Positions 24,941 through 33,209 of a stretch of DNA of 64,000 nucleotides are shown piece by piece. The notes below the pieces were generated by a model. It was not told where the DNA came from. It did no database searches and saw only the letters and a list, made by a program, of their open reading frames with translations. The DNA comes from UBA6168 sp039819485 (GTDB lineage Bacteria; Bacteroidota; Bacteroidia; Chitinophagales; Saprospiraceae): the NCBI GenBank assembly GCA_039819485.1, contig JBCBRY010000027.1, forward strand, positions 1 to 64,000, in the 5' to 3' direction. A program made the translations under genes and the position numbers. Numbering within the stretch: position 1 is the first letter of the stretch; each line of letters starts with the position of its first letter.

Positions 24941-26035
24941 ATGGTACTACTACTAGTATACGCATCTATATCTATTGTATTTTCTTTTTTGTGCTCCATC
25001 TGGGAGGCTGTTTTGTTGAGCATTACCCCGGCATTTGTCAACCTCCATGTGAAGGAAGGGTCCAAATTGGGCACATCGTTGCAAGAATTCAAAAAGGATA
25101 TTGACCGGCCGCTGTCGGCCATTCTTACGCTGAATACAGTTGCTCATACGGTTGGGGCCATTTTGGTCGGGGTACAGGCCAATAAAGTGTTTGACTCAGG
25201 CGCCTCTTTTTTGTCCATTCCGGTAGAAACGATCGTGGCGAGCGTAATGACGCTCGCGATTTTGATCCTTTCCGAAATTATTCCCAAAACGCTTGGGGCC
25301 AATAACTGGCGGAGTCTGGCAGGGTTCACGGTCAGGTCACTGAAGTTTATTATTTTCATACTGACGCCCCTGATCTGGCTGACGATGCTGATTACCAAAA
25401 AGCTAAAATCAAAAGATGTAAAAAGTGTGCTTTCCCGTGCCGACTTCCTGGCCATGGCCGACCTGGGCAAAAAAAGCGGCGCGCTGAAAGAAAACGAATC
25501 GGCCATTATTGAAAACCTGTTACATCTGAATATATTAAAAGCCAAAGATGTGATGACCCCCCGCACGATGATGGTCATGGCCGATCAAAATATTACCCTC
25601 GAGGAATTTTACGGTTCGCGCGACCGGATGCCGCCGTTTTCCCGCATCCCGGTATATGATGAAAACCGGGACGATATAAAAGGGTTTATTTTAAAGAACG
25701 AAGTGCTGACCGGTATGCTGGAAGGTCGCGGCGGTGATAAACTGGAAAGCATTAAGCGCAAACTGGCCATCGTAAACGACAACAAGGAGCTGCCACACCT
25801 TTTTGAGTTTTTATCAAAAAACAGATCGCATATCGCTGCCGTTTCTGATGAATATGGAAGTGTCATCGGCCTCGTCACCCTCGAAGATTTATTCGAAACC
25901 ATCCTCGGTTTTGAAATCATGGATGAAACGGACAACATTGCCGACTTGCAAAATTACGCCCGGAAAAAATGGGAAGAACGGGCAAAGAAAATGGGCCTGC
26001 TGGTAAAACCGACCGAAGAGCAGGAGAGTAATTAG
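24941..26035 (+). CDS. CNNM/CBS-domain transporter (HlyC/CorC-like)
   Basis: A 364-residue protein. The CNNM (DUF21) transmembrane domain covers about residues 1-165: IVFSFLCSIWEAVLLSITP, NTVAHTVGAILVG, ILILSEIIPKTLG (the Pro-Lys pair is characteristic) and IFILTPLIWLTMLI. A helical linker with NESAIIENLLHLN leads to a CBS pair: AKDVMTPRTMMVMAD and HIAAVSDEYGSVIGLVTLEDLFETILGFE. It lacks the C-terminal CorC_HlyC domain found in longer relatives. Family members are linked to magnesium/cobalt export or sodium-coupled transport. It lies 140 bases after the amidotransferase-type operon, on the same strand. Confidence 0.92.
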   Translation: MVLLLVYASISIVFSFLCSIWEAVLLSITPAFVNLHVKEGSKLGTSLQEFKKDIDRPLSAILTLNTVAHTVGAILVGVQANKVFDSGASFLSIPVETIVASVMTLAILILSEIIPKTLGANNWRSLAGFTVRSLKFIIFILTPLIWLTMLITKKLKSKDVKSVLSRADFLAMADLGKKSGALKENESAIIENLLHLNILKAKDVMTPRTMMVMADQNITLEEFYGSRDRMPPFSRIPVYDENRDDIKGFILKNEVLTGMLEGRGGDKLESIKRKLAIVNDNKELPHLFEFLSKNRSHIAAVSDEYGSVIGLVTLEDLFETILGFEIMDETDNIADLQNYARKKWEERAKKMGLLVKPTEEQESN

Positions 26036-26062
26036 AATGAAAAATGAAAAATGAAAAATTCT

Positions 26063-27079
26063 TTATTCTTCATTGTACAAGCTTGTTGTTTTTTCAAGCC
26101 TATCTTTTATCTTTCTCCGCAACCCTACTGGCTTCACTATTTCGATAGCTTCACCCATTCCTAATATTTCCCGTTCCAGCTCATAGTTCCAGACGACGTT
26201 GAGACTGACGTTGACCCAGCCATTTTCTTCTTCCAAAATACTTTGGCTCGGATGCAATGGTTTTGTAATAATATAGGGCAGTTGTGATTTTTTTAATTTT
26301 AATAAAATATGTCGTCCGCGCATTTTGATGGTTCTTGAAACACCGATAACTTCCTCAAAAAAACGGAAGACATCCGTCAAAGGCTCCCTGTATTTTACCC
26401 TCCCATATTCTTCAATGCTTACCATGCGGTCGAGTGCCAGGGTCAATAGGTTTTCATGGTTCAGTTTATTGGCACACAATAAAAACCAGCGGTTATTATA
26501 TTCTTTTAATAAATACGGAAAAATGATTTGTTCCAAGGGTTCTTTGGCTTTAAAAGATTGGTACAACATTTTGATAGGGCTTTTTTTCCGGATGGCCCGG
26601 TGCAACGGCTCAATTAATTCCAGCCCTTTTAACTGTTCGTTTTTGTCCAGGTCGATATAAGATACACCCTCGTTTTTTTGTTTTAATATCTTGTCTTCCA
26701 ATTTTGCCACCACCGATGACAAATCCTTGAAATAATTAAATCCTTTAATTTGTTTTAAAATACCGACGACCTCGTTTAATTTTTCCAAATCATAATCAGA
26801 CACGGGCGTATTGGTAATGCTGTAGTCTTTATCTGCATACGTATAATATTTTCTTTCCATCACTACAATGGGCGCATTGAACCCCAGTTTGTCGCTCCGC
26901 ATATTTTGAATGTCCAGCTGTACCGTCCTTTTGCTTACCCCGGAATCAATACCTTCTAATTCATACAGTGCATCGGAAACAGTATCGATTAAATCTCCCA
27001 GTGTCCATTTGCGAAAACGGTTTTGCAGACATTTGTCAATAGTGCGGTAACGTAATAATGCTAATTTATTGATCGGCAT
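26063..27079 (-). CDS. WYL-domain transcriptional regulator
   Basis: A 338-residue protein. The N-terminal winged helix (about residues 5-70, with LGDLIDTVSDALYEL and SKRTVQLDIQNMRSDKLG) is of the YafY/DeoR-like HTH_11 type. The WYL domain spans about 165-270 (PIKMLYQSFKAKEPLEQIIFPY, EYNNRWFLLCANK), and the C-terminal WCX segment has ILKLKKSQLPYIITKPLHPSQ. WYL regulators sense nucleic-acid-derived or nucleotide ligands and often control defence or DNA-damage genes. No such target is visible next to it. A strong hairpin (27149-27199) lies just upstream of its start. Confidence 0.9.
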   Translation of the reverse strand: MPINKLALLRYRTIDKCLQNRFRKWTLGDLIDTVSDALYELEGIDSGVSKRTVQLDIQNMRSDKLGFNAPIVVMERKYYTYADKDYSITNTPVSDYDLEKLNEVVGILKQIKGFNYFKDLSSVVAKLEDKILKQKNEGVSYIDLDKNEQLKGLELIEPLHRAIRKKSPIKMLYQSFKAKEPLEQIIFPYLLKEYNNRWFLLCANKLNHENLLTLALDRMVSIEEYGRVKYREPLTDVFRFFEEVIGVSRTIKMRGRHILLKLKKSQLPYIITKPLHPSQSILEEENGWVNVSLNVVWNYELEREILGMGEAIEIVKPVGLRRKIKDRLEKTTSLYNEE

Positions 27080-27148
27080 GAAACTTTTTTTTTATGGTGC
27101 TGGTTGGTGGCCATAACTCGAATTGTACATCCAGAATACTTGACTCGT

Positions 27149-27199
27149 AACTCGGATTGTTAATCCGAGAATTGGCTGATTGGATTAACAATCCGAGTT
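27149..27199. repeat. perfect 18-bp-arm inverted repeat upstream of the WYL gene
   Basis: AACTCGGATTGTTAATCC at 27149-27166 and its exact complement at 27182-27199, with a 15-base loop. Further decayed half-words (ACTCGAATTGTACATCC) lie just upstream at 27117-27132. It is 70 bases upstream of the WYL start codon, so it could be an operator or a structured leader. Its word structure also fits the intergenic hairpin class seen elsewhere in the window. Confidence 0.7.
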
Positions 27200-27427
27200 G
27201 AATTTTCAAAAATAATTATTACTACGCAGATAGATTGCGTATTAGCGCAAAAACTTTGCACCGTCATTATTTCAAAAGAGAAATAAATTAATTAAAGATA
27301 TAGTGCTTTGGCACAAAAGAAGGAGAAGAAGCGGCAAGTTCCTGATGTACCGGATGAGGGTTTCTGTATGGCCCCATAGTGTCGGTCCCTGCGATAAGTA
27401 TTGGAAACCGATATGCTGACGGATTGA

Positions 27428-27482
27428 ATGAGCCGTGGATCTATTTGCTCAAAGGTTGTGGGTTCGACTCCCACATAGTCAA
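27428..27482 (+). pseudogene. tRNA-like 3' remnant
   Basis: A perfect T-arm (GTGGG TTCGACT CCCAC, 27458-27474) preceded by AAAGGTT as in a variable loop. Before it, TGAGC...GCTCA could be an anticodon stem but would enclose a 13-base loop. No D-arm or matching 5' acceptor strand is present. It reads as the 3' half of a broken tRNA. Confidence 0.5.
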
Positions 27483-27484
27483 TA

Positions 27485-27555
27485 GCGGCTATTAGCTCAG
27501 TTGGTAGAGCGTTGAGTCCCTTGATTTGCAGGTTCGAGTCCTGCTTCCGGTTCGA
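27485..27555 (+). pseudogene. tRNA-like element, chimeric or decayed
   Basis: A canonical D-arm (TTAGCTCAGTTGGTAGAGC) and T-arm (CAGG TTCGAGT CCTG) are both present, but only 18 bases separate them where 22-23 are normal, so no full anticodon arm can form. The 5' acceptor GCGGCTA does not pair with the 3' side CTTCCGG. This looks like the 5' half of one tRNA fused to the 3' half of another. tRNAscan-type covariance scoring would decide. Confidence 0.5.
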
Positions 27556-27558
27556 CAT

Positions 27559-27601
27559 CGGAATGGCGGAATTGGTAAACGCACTAGATTGTGGATCTAG
27601 C
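27559..27601 (+). pseudogene. tRNA-like 5' half with GTG anticodon
   Basis: A D-arm-like ATGGCGGAATTGGTAAACGC followed by a perfect anticodon arm CTAGA TTGTGGA TCTAG (anticodon GTG, His). The sequence ends just after the anticodon stem: no variable loop, T-arm or acceptor follows. The D-arm is of the type usually seen in Leu tRNAs, so it may be chimeric too. Confidence 0.5.
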
Positions 27602-27890
27602 ATCATTTTCCTTCAATTTAAAAACGATGAGCCCCGTAAAGGCAATACCCGCTGATTTTTTTTTCAAAAAAAAGAGATCGGCAATCTGGCCGAAGCCAGC
27701 AAACGGCAGGATACCGCCGGGCAGAATGAGCAGGCTTTCATTTGTCAGAAGTTCAGTGAAGGTGCAGACGGGTTTTCCCCTGCGCGGTCACTGGCCGGCC
27801 GGCACTTGAAACCCTCCTCCCGAAACCCGGCTCAACGCCCTTTCCGCCGACACCGGATGGGATTGCTTTTGCGGACTCATTTTCTTTTAA
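27602..27890. other. GC-rich block without recognisable gene
   Basis: Follows the truncated tRNA directly and is richer in G and C than its neighbours. A 72-codon open frame exists on + (27591-27809) but starts inside the tRNA fragment and its translation resembles nothing known. On the minus strand a stop-free stretch includes ESLLILPGGILPFAGF. It could be the scar of an inserted element or a decayed gene. No transposase or integrase motif seen. Confidence 0.3.
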
Positions 27891-27892
27891 GC

Positions 27893-27989
27893 ATTCAGGT
27901 TTCAGGTTTCAGGGGTCAGGGGTCAGGAGTCAGGCAGTGCAGGTCAAAACAACCTGACCCCTGAAACCTGACCCCTGAAACCTGACCCT
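27893..27989. repeat. repeat-word hairpin upstream of the slipin gene
   Basis: About seven tandem copies of a GGTTTCAGGGGTCAG-like word on the left and the complementary CCTGACCCCTGAAAC words on the right, around GCAGTGCAGGTCAAAACAA. It ends 15 bases before the ATG at 28005. It is the longest example of the word-hairpin class here. Confidence 0.8.
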
Positions 27990-28004
27990 TCTAATTATAC
28001 AATC

Positions 28005-29102
28005 ATGAAATTCATTAAAATTTTTCCCCACCGGGTCGGACTCGTTTTCAACAAAGGAAACTACCTCCGCACCATCACCGAGGGCAGCCACTGGCTGGGC
28101 TGGTTTGAAACGGTGAAAATCTACGATACAACGCAGGCATTTAACCCGCCTTGCGAACTGAACGTCCTGCTAAATGACTATACTTTCAAGTCACTGGTAG
28201 ATGTGATTGAAGTGGGGGATACGCAGATCGCCCTGCAATTCCAGGACGGTAACTTCAAGCAGGTGCTGCGTCCCGGGCGTTATGCCATTTGGAAGGATGT
28301 TGTGGAATATGAGCACCGCCTGATCGACCTGACAGAGGTGGAGGTGCCTGAGGACCTGGAGCGTAAACTGCTTCTGAATCCAAAGATCCTGCTTTACCTC
28401 AAGATTCAGGAAGTGCCTGCATATACCGTTGGACTGCTGTACGTGGACGGCAAATATGTGAAGCGCCTGAACCCTGGTACTTACTACTTCTGGAAAAACG
28501 ACAAGGCCGTACGCCTGGAAACGGCTGACCTGCGTCAGCAACTGATGGAAATTGCCGGTCAGGAAATCCTTACCAAGGATAAAGCCGCTGTGCGCGTCAA
28601 CTTTTTTGCGCAATACAAAATCGTTGATGTGGACAAGGCGCTAACGCAGACCAAAGATGCTACCAAGCAACTCTACATCGCCCTGCAACTGTCCATCCGG
28701 GAGTACATCGGTACGCTCACCATCGACGAGCTGCTGGCGAAAAAAGAGGATGTGACCCCATTCATCCTTAAGGAAGTGGCCGACCAGGCTGCTGAGCTCG
28801 GAATGGAGGTGAGCGGTGGTGGTATCCGCGACATCATCCTGCCAGGCGATGTCAAGTCTATCATGAACCAGGTGCTGATTGCCGAAAAACAGGCACAGGC
28901 CAATACCATCACCCGCCGGGAAGAAACTGCTTCCACCCGGAGTCTGCTGAACACGGCCAAGCTGATGGAGGACAACGAGATGCTGTTCAAACTGAAGGAG
29001 ATGGAATATGTGGAAAAAATTGCGGACAAGATCAACAGCATTTCTCTCTCCGGTGGCTCCCAGGTGGTAGATCAACTGCGGGAGATCTTTGTGAAAAATT
29101 GA
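28005..29102 (+). CDS. SPFH/Band 7 slipin-family protein
   Basis: A 365-residue protein without a clear transmembrane segment. The N-terminal half holds two related small beta modules (GLVFNKGNYLRTITEGSHWLGW and GLLYVDGKYVKRLNPGTYYFWK) that precede the SPFH domain (about residues 175-300): AGQEILTKDKAAVRVNFFAQY, LYIALQLSIREYIGTLTIDELL and GMEVSGGGIRDIILPGDVKSIM. A coiled-coil tail (AEKQAQANTITRREETAST) follows. Slipins are thought to scaffold membrane microdomains. The two N-terminal modules are a feature of this bacterial slipin subgroup as I remember it. A strong terminator follows. Confidence 0.9.
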   Translation: MKFIKIFPHRVGLVFNKGNYLRTITEGSHWLGWFETVKIYDTTQAFNPPCELNVLLNDYTFKSLVDVIEVGDTQIALQFQDGNFKQVLRPGRYAIWKDVVEYEHRLIDLTEVEVPEDLERKLLLNPKILLYLKIQEVPAYTVGLLYVDGKYVKRLNPGTYYFWKNDKAVRLETADLRQQLMEIAGQEILTKDKAAVRVNFFAQYKIVDVDKALTQTKDATKQLYIALQLSIREYIGTLTIDELLAKKEDVTPFILKEVADQAAELGMEVSGGGIRDIILPGDVKSIMNQVLIAEKQAQANTITRREETASTRSLLNTAKLMEDNEMLFKLKEMEYVEKIADKINSISLSGGSQVVDQLREIFVKN

Positions 29103-29126
29103 TAATTGATAGTTCTTTTAAATATG

Positions 29127-29157
29127 GAGCGCCGGGATGCCGGCGCTCTCTTTTTTT
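29127..29157 (+). terminator. slipin-gene terminator
   Basis: GAGCGCCGG, GATG loop, CCGGCGCTC, then TCTTTTTTTAT, 24 bases past the stop. A textbook rho-independent terminator. Confidence 0.92.
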
Positions 29158-29183
29158 ATAAATAAAGATTAAATTTTACTGGT

Positions 29184-29552
29184 ATGGACCACTCATTTAT
29201 TCTTGATTCCAAAACGAACAAAAAAATAAAATGGATTGAATTTGACCCTCATAAAGTTGATCTTAAAAATATTGATGAGCTATTATTGCCGATAGCTGAT
29301 TTTTATAAAAAATTAGAAGTAAATTGTGTGGTTCAATGTTGTGGCATCGATGCATTCTCGTTTGAGAAAGAAGCAATAAAAGATGCTTTGATAAACGAAA
29401 ACAAGAATTTAATAAAAAAAGAATTGGTCTTGTTAAGGGGTCGATTGTCAATACTTGATCATGAGGCGATAGTAAGCGACAAACTAAATCAGTTGATGCA
29501 TAAAGAAAACTTTATTGAAATAATTGACCACATTATAACCAATATCGAATAA
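29184..29552 (+). CDS. DUF6331-like protein
   Basis: A 122-residue acidic/helical protein. The segment VNCVVQCCGIDAFSFEKEAI (about residues 47-66) resembles the CVxxCCGxDAFxF signature I associate with DUF6331. No signal peptide or enzyme motif. Function unknown. It has an independent position, with a terminator before it and a hairpin element behind it. Confidence 0.65.
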   Translation: MDHSFILDSKTNKKIKWIEFDPHKVDLKNIDELLLPIADFYKKLEVNCVVQCCGIDAFSFEKEAIKDALINENKNLIKKELVLLRGRLSILDHEAIVSDKLNQLMHKENFIEIIDHIITNIE

Positions 29553-29570
29553 ATAATTTAACTCTCGTTG

Positions 29571-29668
29571 TTGCAAGTTTAGCGGAGCGTAACTTGCAAA
29601 AAATGATGCACGCAGTTTGAAACTGCACGAATAAAACGTTTTAAGTTGTGCTGCGCTAAACTTAAAAC
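29571..29668. repeat. triple-hairpin intergenic element
   Basis: Three stems in a row: TTGCAAGTT/AACTTGCAA (29571-29599), GCAGTTT-G-AAACTGC (29612-29626) and GTTTTAAGTT/AACTTAAAAC (29638-29668). The first and third blocks are themselves reverse complements of each other apart from a few bases, so the whole is one nested inverted repeat. A diverged relative sharing the words AGCGTAACTT, AAACTG and GAATAAAA occurs at 31604-31668. Confidence 0.7.
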
Positions 29669-29732
29669 AGCGAAGGGGCCGACCTGTCCACTGCTTGTAC
29701 GGACTGGCTGTCCGTGTTACTAAAATAATAAA

Positions 29733-30176
29733 ATGCACTACCACATCCGTCCTGCCACCGAATCCGATTTCCCTGCCTTGGTAAAATTGTTCCAAGAGTT
29801 TGCCCACTTCGAAAAAAGGCCTGAAAAAATGACGAACACTGTGGAGCGGATGCAAAAAGAAAAAGATTTGTTTAATGCTTTTGTGGTGGAGAATAAAGAA
29901 GAAAAAATTATCGGTTATGTCACCTATTTCTTCACCTACCATACCTGGACGGGAAAATGCCTGTACATGGATGATTTGTATGTGACGCCTGCATATCGGG
30001 GGAAAAATATCGGTTCGGGTTTGTTGGATAAAGTCATCGAATTTGGAAAGAGGGAAAATTGCCATCAGTTGCGTTGGAAGGTGTCGAAATGGAACTCGGA
30101 GGCTATTGGTTTTTATAAAAAAATTGGGGCCTTAGTGGATGATGTAGAAAATGATTGTATGTTTAACTTGACTTAA
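29733..30176 (+). CDS. GNAT acetyltransferase (spermidine/diamine acetyltransferase-like)
   Basis: A 147-residue GNAT. YHIRPATESDFPALVKLFQEF at the N-terminus, TWTGKCLYMDDLYVTPAYRG, the acetyl-CoA loop RGKNIGSGLL, and LRWKVSKWNSEAIGFYKKIGA. This pattern, notably YMDDLYV...RG-G-G and the W-x-x-NxxAIxFYxxxGA ending, is close to SAT1-type diamine acetyltransferases from memory. The substrate is unproven. A copy of the 125-bp interspersed element begins at its stop codon. Confidence 0.87.
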   Translation: MHYHIRPATESDFPALVKLFQEFAHFEKRPEKMTNTVERMQKEKDLFNAFVVENKEEKIIGYVTYFFTYHTWTGKCLYMDDLYVTPAYRGKNIGSGLLDKVIEFGKRENCHQLRWKVSKWNSEAIGFYKKIGALVDDVENDCMFNLT

Positions 30177-30305
30177 GTAAGTGCATGGACAAAAATAAGG
30201 AGCACAAAAATGGCACTTTTATTTGGGCAAATGTTTGCTTTTCAAGCCTCCAAACTCTTTTTCAGGCAAAGGGAAAGTGTCATTTTTTTTTGAACAACCA
30301 CTTAA
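30175..30305 (+). repeat. interspersed 125-bp element, copy A
   Basis: Begins AAGTAAGTGCATGGACAAAA and ends ...AAGTGTCATTTTTTTTGAAC. The inner inverted pair is AAAATGGCACTTTT near the left and GGGAAAGTGTCATTTT at the right. About 80-85% of positions match copies B and C when aligned by eye. It lies between the GNAT and desaturase genes. The rest of the 362-bp gap (30306-30538) carries the desaturase promoter region and no gene. Confidence 0.85.
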
Positions 30306-30538
30306 GCACGCAAAATTATTCATACAAATTAATGGGGCCCCACAAATTGTAAATAATCTTGCATGGCTACTTGAGTGGCCATTTTATACAATTGCCTAAG
30401 TTGTGCCGGTGTAATTAGGTGAACCATTTTATTTACACTACTTTCGCTCCCATTCAAAACATAACAGGTTGTCAGTACATTAGAACCGCCCGCCAATTAA
30501 ATCATCCATTGATAACCGACAAAACGAAAACTCAATAA

Positions 30539-31579
30539 ATGACACTAATTGACTACATGCTCGAACCACCTACGTATGGCTGGGCCGATAAAAAAGGCAA
30601 ACTCGTCAAACCAACTCCAAAACAACTTTTTTCCGAATTCTTTTCCCGTCTCAATATTTTTAAATCTAAAAAAAATTGGTTGGCTTTTGTCAGCTGGTTT
30701 TGGATACTGTTGTTGCTACCGGTATTTATTTTGTTTTTTGTTAAATATTTTAGCTGGCAATTGGCGTTGGCCGGGTTTGTTTATAGCATGGTTTTGATGG
30801 GCTCGCACGGAACAGTTTGGTACCACCGGTACGCAACACACCAGGCATTCAAATTTAAAAATAAATTCTGGCAATTTATTACTCGCAATTTGGTCATTAA
30901 AGTAATCGTGGAAGAAGCCTATGTGATTTCTCACCATGTACATCATTCAAAGTCAGAGAAACCAGGTGATCCCTACAATGCAATGGCAGGAGGCCTGTAT
31001 TGTTTTTTGGCCGATGTCAACCACCAAAAAATAGCGCAGGACCTGAGCGAAAAAGATTTTGAAAAATTGAAAGGGTTTATAAATCATACAAACGTAAAAA
31101 TGAATACCTATAAAGAATATCAAAAATGGGGTTCACTGGCGCATCCGGGACATACCCTTTTGCACTGGTTATTAAACTGGGTTTTTTGGTATTTAATATT
31201 TTTTCTGCTGGGGGGACATGCATTGGCTTTTGCGCTTTTTGCCAGTGCTGGTGTATGGGCCATCGGGATTCGCACCTTCAATTTTGAAGGGCATGGAAAA
31301 GGTAAAGACAAACGACAGGAAGGTGTTGATTTTCATTGGGATGATTTATCTGTTAATCAAGTATGGCCAGGTTATGTGGCAGGGGAATGGCACAACAACC
31401 ATCACCTTTTTCCACGTAGCGCCCGTAATGGCTTTTTGCCTTATCAACTGGATCTGCCCTGGTGCTATATTTATTTATTAAATAAAATGGGGGGTGTTGA
31501 ATCTTATCGAAATGACCATCAATTGTTTTTAGAAAAATATTACTACCCATACAAAAACAAAGAGGCCACTGGGGAATAA
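30539..31579 (+). CDS. membrane fatty-acid (acyl-CoA type) desaturase
   Basis: A 346-residue integral membrane di-iron enzyme. The His boxes are HRYATH (96-101), HHVHH (132-136) and HNNHH (285-289), with hydrophobic pairs at about 48-90 and 205-245. It introduces a double bond into a fatty acyl chain, regulating membrane fluidity. The spacing and the box sequences fit delta-9-type acyl-CoA/acyl-lipid desaturases. Monocistronic as far as can be seen. Confidence 0.9.
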   Translation: MTLIDYMLEPPTYGWADKKGKLVKPTPKQLFSEFFSRLNIFKSKKNWLAFVSWFWILLLLPVFILFFVKYFSWQLALAGFVYSMVLMGSHGTVWYHRYATHQAFKFKNKFWQFITRNLVIKVIVEEAYVISHHVHHSKSEKPGDPYNAMAGGLYCFLADVNHQKIAQDLSEKDFEKLKGFINHTNVKMNTYKEYQKWGSLAHPGHTLLHWLLNWVFWYLIFFLLGGHALAFALFASAGVWAIGIRTFNFEGHGKGKDKRQEGVDFHWDDLSVNQVWPGYVAGEWHNNHHLFPRSARNGFLPYQLDLPWCYIYLLNKMGGVESYRNDHQLFLEKYYYPYKNKEATGE

Positions 31580-31603
31580 ATAATTAAAATATTTACGGTT
31601 GCC

Positions 31604-31668
31604 AATTTATCAAAGCGTAACTTTTGACAGGCTTAAACTGGATGAATAAAATTATACTTTGATAAATT
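31604..31668. repeat. inverted repeat after the desaturase gene
   Basis: 17-base arms (31604-31620 and 31652-31668; AATTTATCAAAGCGTAA and its complement with two mismatches) around a 31-base loop. It shares several words with the triple-hairpin element at 29571-29668. It may serve as the desaturase terminator. Confidence 0.55.
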
Positions 31669-31783
31669 TAATAAAATAAATAATAAAATTAATCACCAGA
31701 ATTTTTTTAATAATCTTTCGTAGATTTTTTATATTGCAGGCAGCATGTCTTTAAATTGATGTTTAGAAAAAATAAATTCGGAA

Positions 31784-32734
31784 ATGAAAAGAAGAACATT
31801 TATTAAAAATACTGCCTGGGGGGCAGCCTCTTTGCCGGCAGTAACTTTGGCGGCTTGCCATAATACACCACCACAAATGGAAGAAAGCAAACCAGAAATA
31901 AAAATATCGTTGGCGCAGTGGTCGCTCCATAAAGCCTTTCAGGGAGGTGAATTAAATGCGGTTGATTTTGCACCAATCACCATTGATAATTTTGACATAA
32001 AGGCCATCGAATATGTCAACCAGTTTTATATGGACCGTGGTAGTGATGAGCCATTTTGGATCGACATGAAAAAGCGGGCAGACGGCGCAGGAGTGGAAAG
32101 TCTTTTAATTATGGTAGATGCAGAAGGCGACCTGGGCGATGCCGATCCGGCATTGAGAAAAACAGCAGTGGAAAATCATTTTAAATGGGTGAATGCTGCA
32201 AAATTATTGGGCTGCCATTCCATCCGGGTAAATGCTTTTGGAAAAGGAGCGCGCGAAGAATTAAAACAGGCGTTAATTGACGGCATGGGGCAACTGGTGG
32301 AATATGCCGGAAAGGAAAAAATAAATGTGTTGATTGAAAATCACGGTTTGCATTCTTCGGATGCCGCATATATTTTAGACATTATTAAAGCCGTTGGCCA
32401 GCCAAATTTTGGAACCCTGCCCGATTTCGGAAACTGGTGTACCAATGTTGAATGGGGCAGCATTCGAAATGAAAATTGTACCGACGTCTATGGGATTTAC
32501 AAAGGTGTAAAAGAATTTATGCCGTATGCAAAAGGTGTGAGTGCAAAAGCTTATGAATTTGATGCGGAAGGAAATGAAACATCGATTGATTTTAAAAAAA
32601 TGGCGGAGATCGTTAAAGCTGCAAATTTTGACGGATATATTGGAGTGGAATATGAAGGGGAGAAATTGAGTGAAATGGAAGGGATAAAAGCAACGAAGAA
32701 ATTGATCGAAAAAGCATGGGGAGTTATTGAATAA
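31784..32734 (+). CDS. exported TIM-barrel (xylose-isomerase-like) protein
   Basis: A 316-residue protein. The N-terminus has a Tat-like RRTFIKNTAW motif and a lipobox-like TLAAC (Cys25), so it is probably a folded, lipid-anchored periplasmic protein. The rest is an AP-endonuclease-2/sugar phosphate isomerase barrel: ISLAQWSLHKAF, IKAIEYVNQFY, IRVNAFGKG, INVLIENHGLHS (metal-ligand Glu), TLPDFGNWC and GYIGVEYEGEKLSEMEG (final Glu). Glu/Asp/His/Glu ligands typical of the fold are present. The substrate may be a sugar or sugar acid. Context nearby includes GH13 and sulfatase genes. Confidence 0.87.
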   Translation: MKRRTFIKNTAWGAASLPAVTLAACHNTPPQMEESKPEIKISLAQWSLHKAFQGGELNAVDFAPITIDNFDIKAIEYVNQFYMDRGSDEPFWIDMKKRADGAGVESLLIMVDAEGDLGDADPALRKTAVENHFKWVNAAKLLGCHSIRVNAFGKGAREELKQALIDGMGQLVEYAGKEKINVLIENHGLHSSDAAYILDIIKAVGQPNFGTLPDFGNWCTNVEWGSIRNENCTDVYGIYKGVKEFMPYAKGVSAKAYEFDAEGNETSIDFKKMAEIVKAANFDGYIGVEYEGEKLSEMEGIKATKKLIEKAWGVIE

Positions 32735-32803
32735 AGTAAAACTGCTGATTATATTGATGTAAGTTTTTTATATGCATTTTAGCTTATAAAAAGTGATTTG
32801 TAA

Positions 32804-33208
32804 ATGAGCGAGGATCAATTTAAAATAATAAAATTAATAAAGCCGCTTTTTGATCAGTATAAAGAGCCGCTTATTCCTGCGGATCAAAATCAGATTATTC
32901 AATTCAAGGTGAAAGCAAAAAAATATGGTTTGCCCGAAAAGGTAGTAGATGAATTAAATGAGTTTTACCAAGTTGCCAACGGGATTCCTTGCCTGGAAAT
33001 AGATATTAAAAAAATAGACGATGATTTGATTTTTGAGTGGTGGACATTCGAATCTTCCTTGTGGATTGGTCAACGGGATATGGATATACTGCGGTGGAAA
33101 GAAGGAAAATATCATATAGGAGATACCGCCGATTTAAACTATGGGCCTGAATATGTATTTGATACAATTTTTGAAATGTTGCAAAAAGAATTTAGTATGT
33201 GGTATTAA
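32804..33208 (+). CDS. small SMI1/KNR4-like (SUKH) protein
   Basis: A 134-residue cytoplasmic protein. YGLPEKVVDELNEFYQVANGIP followed by ILRWKEGKYHIGDTADLNYGPEYV is reminiscent of SUKH/SMI1-KNR4 domains (LPxDxxxFYxxxNG...), which act as immunity proteins in many bacteria. No toxin gene is adjacent, so an immunity role is not supported by context. The assignment rests on one motif and overall layout. Confidence 0.55.
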   Translation: MSEDQFKIIKLIKPLFDQYKEPLIPADQNQIIQFKVKAKKYGLPEKVVDELNEFYQVANGIPCLEIDIKKIDDDLIFEWWTFESSLWIGQRDMDILRWKEGKYHIGDTADLNYGPEYVFDTIFEMLQKEFSMWY

Positions 33209-33209
33209 A

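Noticed and set aside
27292..27606. 104-codon minus-strand open frame
   Set aside because: The translation contains VGVEPTT, a well-known false protein produced by reading through tRNA sequences.
27591..27809. 72-codon + strand open frame starting in the tRNA fragment
   Set aside because: It starts inside a tRNA remnant and its translation resembles nothing; no support as a gene.
26063..28004. Defence island next to the WYL regulator
   Set aside because: WYL regulators often mark defence loci, but the neighbours are a CNNM transporter, tRNA fragments and a slipin; no nuclease, helicase, methylase or Abi-like gene is present.
32804..33208. Toxin-immunity system around the SUKH-like gene
   Set aside because: No polymorphic toxin, Rhs or T6SS-like gene is next to it; the neighbours are a sugar-type TIM barrel and GH13.
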